Assembly (NCBI RefSeq): GCF_017569925.1
Contig: NZ_CP050854.1
Location: forward strand, 2,852,001-2,916,000
Source of the DNA: Brenneria izadpanahii
GTDB taxonomy: Bacteria > Pseudomonadota > Gammaproteobacteria > Enterobacterales > Enterobacteriaceae
Length of the DNA stretch: 64,000 bases
Reading direction: 5' to 3'
This document shows, one piece after another, positions 58,332 to 64,000 of this stretch; within the stretch, counting starts at the first letter, position 1, and each line of letters starts with the position of its first letter. The position numbers and the translations under genes are program-made. Below the pieces are notes generated by a model. It was not told where the DNA came from and ran no database searches. It saw nothing but the letters and a program-made list of their open reading frames with translations.

Positions 58332-59834
58332 ATGTCTATGATATTGAGATGGGCCGCAGCCGCCGCCCTGACGCTGGCGGCGTCCCTGGCGGCCGCCCAG
58401 CCGGTAAAAGAAACCCTGACCATCGATTTACCGGGCGACGCGGCGACGCTCGATCCGCATCTGCAATGGAACACCGATAGCTACAGCGTCTATCGCAATA
58501 TATTCGATAATTTGCTGACCCGCGACGCCGCCGGCAAGATCGCGCCGCAGATCGCCGCCTCCTGGACCTATGTCAACGACACCACCATCGACTTCCAGAT
58601 CCGCGATGACGTCAGCTTTCAGGACGGCAGCCAGCTCACCGCCGACGACGTGGTCTACAGCATCAGGCGCATCATCAATCCGGAACTGAAAAGCCCCCAG
58701 TTATCCCAGTTTGATCAGATCGATAGCGCCGAAGTCACCGGCCCCAATCAGGTACGCATAACCACCAAATCCCCTTACCCGGCGCTGCTGGCGCAACTGG
58801 TCAAGCTCTCCATCGTCCCGCGGGCCTATGTGGAAAAGGTCGGCGATCAGCAATTCAATCAGCGCCCCCTGGGCAGCGGCCCCTACCGGCTGCTTAACTG
58901 GCAAAAGGGCGTGCAGATAGAATTACAGGCCAACGAGCGCTACTGGCGCGGAACGCCCCCCTTCCCGCGGGTGGTGTTCCGCGCGGTGCCCGATGTCGCG
59001 ACCCGGATTGCCGACCTACAGACCGGCAAAGCGGATTTGATCCGCGATCTGCCGCCGGATCAGACCGCCGCCGTACAAAATAACGCCGATACGCAAGTAC
59101 TTTCGGCGCCTACCGAACGCATCGGCTATCTGTTTATCAATGCCCAGGCGGGCCCGACCAGCGATGTCCGCGTCCGTCAGGCCATCGCCTATGCCATCGA
59201 TCGCCAGGCGCTGATCGACGCGCTGCTGGAAGGTTATGCCGCGCCGGTCAACGTGCTCGGCGCGCCGCCGGTGTTCGGCTATACCGACCAGGTACCGGGC
59301 TATCCGTTCGATCCGGATAAGGCGCGCGAATTGGTCAAAGCCGCGGGAGCCGAAGGGGCGACCATCACCTTCCTGACCTCGCCGGTTTACAGCCGCGCCA
59401 TGGTCGAGGCGATTCAGCAGATGATTAACGATGTCGGCCTGAAGGTGGAAATCCAGTCCAGCGATCAGCCGACCTTCCTGAAACGGCGTCAGGGCGAAGC
59501 CGCCAATGCCGGCGGTCTGGCTCTTGGCGCCTGGTCCTGCGCCTGCCAGGATGCGGACGGCGTGATTTTCCCGCTGTTCCGCAGCGGCAGCCTATGGGCC
59601 AAGTACCACAATGCCGACTTTGACGCCCTGGTGGACAGCGCGCGTTCGATCCTCGACAGCGGGCAGCGGCTGGAAAAATATCGCCAGGCCTATCAAATCC
59701 TGCATGACGAGGCGCCCGGCATCGGGCTATATCAGGCCTATGCGATATACGGCGCCAGCAAGCACCTGGAGTGGCGGCCGAGCGCCAACGAAGCGATGTT
59801 CGTAATGGATATGAGCTGGAAGCCGAAGCCGTAG
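58332..59834 (+). CDS. ABC transporter peptide/nickel-type substrate-binding protein
   Basis: The signal peptide MSMILRWAAAAALTLAASLA (cleavage after AAA-Q) is followed by a SBP_bac_5 fold: LDPHLQWNTDSYSVYRNIFD, LTADDVVYSIRRI, QRPLGSGPYRLLNWQKG, RQAIAYAIDRQALIDALLEG. About 500 residues, the usual size. Start ATG 58332 preferred over GTG 58323. It delivers oligopeptides or similar ligands to the permeases encoded next. Confidence 0.92.
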   Translation: MSMILRWAAAAALTLAASLAAAQPVKETLTIDLPGDAATLDPHLQWNTDSYSVYRNIFDNLLTRDAAGKIAPQIAASWTYVNDTTIDFQIRDDVSFQDGSQLTADDVVYSIRRIINPELKSPQLSQFDQIDSAEVTGPNQVRITTKSPYPALLAQLVKLSIVPRAYVEKVGDQQFNQRPLGSGPYRLLNWQKGVQIELQANERYWRGTPPFPRVVFRAVPDVATRIADLQTGKADLIRDLPPDQTAAVQNNADTQVLSAPTERIGYLFINAQAGPTSDVRVRQAIAYAIDRQALIDALLEGYAAPVNVLGAPPVFGYTDQVPGYPFDPDKARELVKAAGAEGATITFLTSPVYSRAMVEAIQQMINDVGLKVEIQSSDQPTFLKRRQGEAANAGGLALGAWSCACQDADGVIFPLFRSGSLWAKYHNADFDALVDSARSILDSGQRLEKYRQAYQILHDEAPGIGLYQAYAIYGASKHLEWRPSANEAMFVMDMSWKPKP

Positions 59835-59849
59835 CCAGAGGGGCGCGAT

Positions 59850-60770
59850 GTGTTGAGATATATAGCCGGACGGCTGTTGCATGCCGCTATCGCCATCCTT
59901 GGGGTGCTGACCATCGTATTTATGATTATGCACCTGTCGGGGGATCCCACCCTGCTGCTGGTGCCGCAGGACGCGTCCGCCGAGATGATCAACGCCCTGC
60001 GCCGGCAGTTGGGTTTCGACCGGCCGCTGGGAGTGCAATATCTGGCCTATTTGAACGATCTGGCCCATCTGGATTTCGGTATTTCCGTGGTGCAACGCGT
60101 GCCGGCGCTGGAGATTGTCGCCTCCAGACTGCCCTATACCTTGATGCTGGCGGCCGGCGCGCTGCTGGTGGCCATCGGCGTCGGCATTCCGGTCGGCATC
60201 CTGATGGCGACGCGGCGCGGCGGCTGGCTGGAACGGTTGTTGACCGCCATCGTGGTCACCGGACAAAGCGTGCCCACTTTTCTATCGGGCATTTTGCTGA
60301 TTTTTATTTTTGCCGTCACCCTGCGCTGGCTGCCGACTTCGGGATCGCAGGAGCTGTCCGCGCTGATCATGCCCTCTATCGCCCTCGGTGCGATTTCGAT
60401 GTCGACGTTCGCCCGCATGACGCGTATCTCGGTGCTTGATGAACTGGGCAAGGAATATGTCAGAGCGGCGCTGGCCAGGGGGATGTCCCGCGGCGCCATC
60501 GTCCGCCGCCACGTGCTGCGCAACGCCGCCATTCCGGTGATCACCATCGCCGCGCTGGAGATTGGCAATCTGTTGGCCGGGGCGGTGATTATCGAAACGG
60601 TGTTCGCCTGGCCGGGCATCGGCCAGTTGGCGATCCAGTCCATTCAGTCGCGGGATTTCCTGGTGGTGCAGGTGATTGTGCTGCTGATTTCCTTTGTCTA
60701 TGTGATGACCAGCATTCTCGCCGATCTGGTGTACGCGCTGGTCGATCCGCGTATCCGTCTGGCGCGTTGA
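59850..60770 (+). CDS. ABC transporter permease, DppB type
   Basis: 306 residues with six membrane segments. The first is preceded by LRYIAGRLLHAAIAILGVLT, and the EAA loop is YVRAALARGMSRGAIVRRHV-LRNA. Starts at GTG 59850 (no ATG in frame nearby). It pairs with the DppC-type permease 11 bases downstream. Confidence 0.93.
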   Translation: MLRYIAGRLLHAAIAILGVLTIVFMIMHLSGDPTLLLVPQDASAEMINALRRQLGFDRPLGVQYLAYLNDLAHLDFGISVVQRVPALEIVASRLPYTLMLAAGALLVAIGVGIPVGILMATRRGGWLERLLTAIVVTGQSVPTFLSGILLIFIFAVTLRWLPTSGSQELSALIMPSIALGAISMSTFARMTRISVLDELGKEYVRAALARGMSRGAIVRRHVLRNAAIPVITIAALEIGNLLAGAVIIETVFAWPGIGQLAIQSIQSRDFLVVQVIVLLISFVYVMTSILADLVYALVDPRIRLAR

Positions 60771-60781
60771 GGAGCCGCAAT

Positions 60782-61645
60782 ATGCAATTCGTCCATCCGG
60801 CGGTCGCCAGGAGCAGGAGAACGGTGCCGCTTTCGGTGCTGGTCGTTTCGTTGATTCTGGCGCTAATCGTACTGCTGGCGATCTTCGCCCCCTGGATCGC
60901 GCCGTTGGATCCGGCGCGGCAGAACCTGCTGGCGCGGCTGAAGCCGCCGGGCTTTGAGGCCAGAGGCGTCGTCTTCTGGTTCGGCACCGACGATCTGGGC
61001 CGCGATCTGCTGTCGCGCACCCTATACGGCGCCAGAGTCTCCCTGAGCGTGGCGGTGCTGTCGGTGGCGGTTTCGACCCTGGTCGGGGTGACGCTGGGCA
61101 TGATTGCCGGCTGGTTTCGCGGCGCCGCCGAAACCCTGATCATGCGGTTGGTGGATATCATGATGTCGATTCCGGCGATCCTGCTGGCGGTGCTAACGGT
61201 GGCGGTGCTGGGACCGGGCTTTCTCAAGCTGGTGCTGGTGCTGGCGTTAACCCGCTGGCCGCGTTACACGCGTGTAGCCTATGCCCAGACGCTGCAAATC
61301 GCCAATCTGCCGTTCATCAAAGCCTCGGAGCTGGCCGGCGCCGGGGCGGCGCGTATTCTGCTGCGCCATATTTTACCGAATATCGCCGGCCCGCTGCTGA
61401 TTGTCGCCACCGCCGAATTTGGGTTGATGATCCTGATGGAGGCCGGCCTGTCGTTTCTCGGACTGGGCATTCAGCCGCCGGCCTCCAGTTGGGGGTCGAT
61501 CATGAGCGTCGGCCGACAGTATATCGAACGCGCCTGGTGGATTGTCGCCTTCCCCGGCGTCTGCCTGTTCCTGCTGGTTTTTTCCGTTAATGTGCTGGGA
61601 GACTGGCTGCGCGATCGGCTCGATCCCCGTTCCCGTATACGCTGA
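60782..61645 (+). CDS. ABC transporter permease, DppC type
   Basis: Start ATG 60782 behind GAGGAG (a TTG at 60767 is less likely); 287 residues. It has the N-terminal membrane helix and OppC-N region (IFAPWIAPLDPARQNLLARL), FGTDDLGRDLLSRTLYGARV, the EAA loop (FIKASELAGAGAARILLRHI-LPN) and a terminal helix. Inner-membrane partner of the DppB-type permease. Confidence 0.93.
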   Translation: MQFVHPAVARSRRTVPLSVLVVSLILALIVLLAIFAPWIAPLDPARQNLLARLKPPGFEARGVVFWFGTDDLGRDLLSRTLYGARVSLSVAVLSVAVSTLVGVTLGMIAGWFRGAAETLIMRLVDIMMSIPAILLAVLTVAVLGPGFLKLVLVLALTRWPRYTRVAYAQTLQIANLPFIKASELAGAGAARILLRHILPNIAGPLLIVATAEFGLMILMEAGLSFLGLGIQPPASSWGSIMSVGRQYIERAWWIVAFPGVCLFLLVFSVNVLGDWLRDRLDPRSRIR

Positions 61646-61653
61646 GGGGTAGT

Positions 61654-62439
61654 ATGGAATTTGAAAACAAAAAGGTCGTGATCACCGGCGCCGCCGGTAT
61701 TTTCGGACGCTGGATAGCCGCCTGGTTCGCCCGCGAAGGGGCGCAGCTGTGCCTGAGCGATAACCGCGCCGAGGCGCTGCAGGCCACGGTGGCGCAACTG
61801 GGTCTGAATGCGCAGACCACCTTGTTGCATACCACCGAACTGACCGATAACGACTCGCTGCTGGATCTGGCGGCCCATGTGCGCCAGGCGTGGGGCGCGC
61901 CCGATATCCTGATCAATAACGCCGGCATTTATACCCGCTTTGGCCTGCTGGATATGGAATTGGCCGACTGGGACCGCGTATTCGACGTGAATCTGCGCGC
62001 GCCGTTCGTGCTGACGCGGGAAATGGCCCGGCTGATGATCGGCGCCGGGAAGCAAGGCTGTATCGTCAATATCTCCTCCGGCGCGGCGCGCAAAATGAAC
62101 CAGAATTCGGTGCCGTATTGTACCTCGAAAAGCGCGCTGGAACGGTTATCCAAAGGGTTCGCCCTGGAACTGGCCGAATATGGCATCCGCGTCAATGTGG
62201 TCGAACCGGGCTTTGCGCCGGGCAGCGAAGTCAGCCTGCTGTCCGGGGATTATGTCAAGAATATGTTGGCGCGCATCCCGCTGGGCCGGAGCAGCGGACC
62301 GGAGGATGCGCCGGCGGCCATCGGGTATCTGTGCTCCGCCCGCGCCGGCTTTATCACCGGGGCGGTGCTTAGCGTGGACGGCGGCAATTCCATCGGCACA
62401 TATCAACGCCCCTCGCCGGCGGCAGGGGAGCGTGAATGA
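61654..62439 (+). CDS. Short-chain dehydrogenase/reductase
   Basis: 261 residues, classical SDR. Cofactor motif VVITGAAGIFGRWIAAWFAR, then ILINNAGIYTRFG, catalytic serine in IVNISSGAARKMN and catalytic YCTSK (YxxxK), and a C-terminal GGNSIG typical of FabG-like enzymes. Acidic D at the end of strand 2 (LCLSDNRAEALQ) suggests NAD(H). It is embedded between permease and ATPase genes, overlapping the latter by four bases, so it probably oxidises or reduces the imported compound. Confidence 0.92.
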   Translation: MEFENKKVVITGAAGIFGRWIAAWFAREGAQLCLSDNRAEALQATVAQLGLNAQTTLLHTTELTDNDSLLDLAAHVRQAWGAPDILINNAGIYTRFGLLDMELADWDRVFDVNLRAPFVLTREMARLMIGAGKQGCIVNISSGAARKMNQNSVPYCTSKSALERLSKGFALELAEYGIRVNVVEPGFAPGSEVSLLSGDYVKNMLARIPLGRSSGPEDAPAAIGYLCSARAGFITGAVLSVDGGNSIGTYQRPSPAAGERE

Positions 62440-63428
62440 AGGCGAGCGAACGGCTGCTGAGCGTGGAAAATCTGTCGATTGATATCGACGGCGCGGCGGT
62501 GCTGGACGATGTGTCGTTTGACGTCGCCCCCGGCGAGGTGATGGCGCTGGTGGGGGAATCCGGCTGCGGCAAATCCCTGACCGCCTACGCTATGCTCGGC
62601 CTGCTGCCGCCGGCGGCGCGGCGCACCGCGGGCCGCATCATGCTGGCGCAGACCGATCTGGCCGCACTGTCCGAACGCCGGCTGCGCCAGGCGCGCGGCA
62701 AGGATATTTCCATTATTTTCCAGGAGCCGAGCGCCTGTCTGGATCCGCTGACCACGGTAGGCGAGCAGATCGCCGCCGCCTACCGTATCCATCACGGCGT
62801 ATCCAGGCAGACGGCGCTGGCGCGGGCGCGGCAAATGCTGGCGGCCGTCGGCATCGCCGATCCCGATCGCCGTCTGCATCAATATCCGTTTGAGCTGTCC
62901 GGCGGTATGTGTCAACGCATCATGATATCCATCGCGCTTATTTGCGATCCCAAGGTGCTGGTGGCCGATGAACCGACCACCGCCCTGGACGTGACCATTC
63001 AGGCGCAGATCCTGGATTTGATGAAGCGGCTGGTGGCCGACCGGGGCACCGCGATCGTGCTGATCACCCATGATATGGGCGTGGTGGCCGACATGGCGGA
63101 TCATGTCGCGGTGATGTATGCCGGCCGTATCGCCGAGATCGCGCCGGTACACGACCTGTTCCGAGCGCCGGCGCATCCCTATACCGCCCTGCTGCTGGCC
63201 AGCGTCCCGCGGCTCGATGACGAACCGAAATCACTTTTGGCCACGATTGAAGGCAGCGTGCCGACGGCGGAGCAATTTATTGCCGGCTGCCGTTTCGTCG
63301 AACGCTGCCCGCTGGCGACGCCGCGCTGCCGGAATGAACGGCCGCCGCTGTTTGACTGCGGCGATGGTCATCGCTCCGCCTGCTGGCATATCGGGCGGAT
63401 AAAGGAAATAGATAAGGTTGTACGATGA
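62436..63428 (+). CDS. ABC transporter ATPase, DppD type
   Basis: 330 residues: Walker A VGESGCGKSLTAYAMLG, Q-loop FQEPSACLDPL, signature LSGGMCQRIMIS, Walker B VLVADEPTTALD, H-loop LITHDMG, and the C-terminal oligopeptide-transporter cysteine cluster (CRFVERCPLATPRCRNERPP). The last may carry an iron-sulfur cluster as in DppD. It overlaps its neighbours by four bases at each end. Confidence 0.95.
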   Translation: MKASERLLSVENLSIDIDGAAVLDDVSFDVAPGEVMALVGESGCGKSLTAYAMLGLLPPAARRTAGRIMLAQTDLAALSERRLRQARGKDISIIFQEPSACLDPLTTVGEQIAAAYRIHHGVSRQTALARARQMLAAVGIADPDRRLHQYPFELSGGMCQRIMISIALICDPKVLVADEPTTALDVTIQAQILDLMKRLVADRGTAIVLITHDMGVVADMADHVAVMYAGRIAEIAPVHDLFRAPAHPYTALLLASVPRLDDEPKSLLATIEGSVPTAEQFIAGCRFVERCPLATPRCRNERPPLFDCGDGHRSACWHIGRIKEIDKVVR

Positions 63429-64000
63429 GTGACGGCAAAATGATTCTGGAAGCGCGCGGCGTGACGGTGCATTTCGGCGGCCGCCGCAGTCTGCTTGGCA
63501 AGACGGCCCCGGTAGTGCAAGCGGTTAACGGCGTTGATTTGGATATCGCCCGCGGCGAAACGGTGGCGCTGGTGGGGGAATCCGGCTGCGGTAAATCCAC
63601 CTTGGCCAATACCCTGGTCGGTCTGCAAAAACCGGTGGCCGGCAGCGTGCGCATTGGCGGCGAGCAAGTGGTGGGAGCCGGCGCCAAGGCGTTGAAGGCG
63701 ATACGCCGGCAGGTGCAGATGATATTTCAGGATCCGGCGCTATCGCTCGATCCGCGCGCCACCATCGGCGCGGCGATCGGCGAACCTTTGCTGGCCTGCG
63801 GTCTGGCTCGCGGCAACGCGCTACGCGTCCGGGTCGCCGAGCTGCTGCAACAGGTCGGGCTGCGGCCGGAACATGCCGAGCGTTATCCGCATCAATTTTC
63901 CGGCGGCCAGCGCCAGCGGGTGGTTATCGCCCGGGCGCTGGCGTTGGAGCCGGCGCTGGTGATTTGCGACGAGCCGGTATCGGCGCTGGATGTCTCGGTG
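63425..64000 (+). CDS. ABC transporter ATPase, DppF type (partial, runs off right edge)
   Basis: The ATG at 63425 overlaps the DppD-type stop (ATGA), and 192 codons are open to the end of the window. Walker A VGESGCGKSTLANTLVGL, Q-loop IFQDPALSLDPR, signature FSGGQRQRVVIARALAL and the Walker B LVICDEPVSALD are all visible, so only the H-loop and C-terminal part are missing. With the DppD-type subunit it forms the heterodimeric ATPase. Confidence 0.94.
   Translation, partial: MSDGKMILEARGVTVHFGGRRSLLGKTAPVVQAVNGVDLDIARGETVALVGESGCGKSTLANTLVGLQKPVAGSVRIGGEQVVGAGAKALKAIRRQVQMIFQDPALSLDPRATIGAAIGEPLLACGLARGNALRVRVAELLQQVGLRPEHAERYPHQFSGGQRQRVVIARALALEPALVICDEPVSALDVSV

Noticed and set aside
1..64000. 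CRISPR array, prophage or complete insertion sequence
   Set aside because: No regularly spaced repeats with unique spacers, no phage structural genes and no intact transposase with terminal inverted repeats were found; the only transposase-like sequence is the domain at 33166-33837.

Overview
The window looks like one chromosomal stretch of a gamma-proteobacterium, most likely an enterobacterium. This is inferred from a tRNA-Val(GAC) close to the E. coli Val2B gene, a YdcZ-type transporter, a classical chemoreceptor and a dpp-like ABC operon; the species cannot be fixed from sequence alone. From about 5.3 kb onward the DNA is GC-rich. The first 5 kb is visibly AT-rich and reads like a separate acquisition.

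Layout. (1) 1-4.9 kb: AT-rich block with a radical SAM enzyme, a divergent LysR regulator, a DegT-type PLP aminotransferase broken by one frameshift, and an MFS exporter. (2) 5.3-10.3 kb: FAD monooxygenase with a Fur-box-like site upstream, a frameshifted YdcZ/DUF606 transporter, tRNA-Val(GAC), a methyl-accepting chemotaxis protein and a 3' remnant of an inositol-monophosphatase-family gene. (3) 10.3-32.8 kb, all minus strand: a two-partner secretion locus. It encodes a giant FhaB-type exoprotein (about 4,312 aa once two frameshifts are repaired), its TpsB pore, an ExbB with a large periplasmic domain, ExbD (frameshifted), TonB, a porin, a coiled-coil periplasmic protein, a YbjN-like protein, a PpiC-type isomerase and a TonB-C-like protein. 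(4) 33.2-50.2 kb: a second-type-II-system (Hxc-like) cluster gspC / gspHIJ / gspFEDMLKG. Embedded in it are two tandem DING/PstS-like secreted proteins (one broken) and a divergent pyruvate-kinase-like protein. (5) 50.5-53.3 kb: a FecR-type anti-sigma factor, one open frame joining a periplasmic STN/TonB-C-like protein to an ECF sigma factor, and a divergent small exported protein. (6) 53.9-57.1 kb: operon of LpxH/PlcP-like metallophosphoesterase, GT21 glycosyltransferase, DedA protein and GT2 glycosyltransferase. (7) 57.3 kb to the right edge: polysaccharide deacetylase, dipeptide-type ABC transporter and SDR operon, cut by the window end.

How the parts fit. Regions 3-5 match, in gene content, the Pseudomonas aeruginosa PUMA3 (VreA-VreI-VreR) regulon as I remember it: hxc T2SS, LapA/LapB DING-type substrates, pdtA/pdtB and the exbB2-exbD2 neighbours, all linked to phosphate starvation. 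A good PHO-box-like repeat precedes the vre-like genes here. Region 6 has the composition of a phospholipid-to-glycolipid remodelling operon (PlcP plus GT21), also a phosphate-starvation response. I therefore read 10-57 kb as one phosphate-stress superlocus for secretion, scavenging and membrane remodelling. That integrated reading is inference.

Caution. Five genes are each broken by exactly one missing G in a G homopolymer of the coding strand (C on the plus strand). This is either a sequencing bias or real decay, and it bears on every 'pseudogene' and on the STN-sigma fusion reported below.
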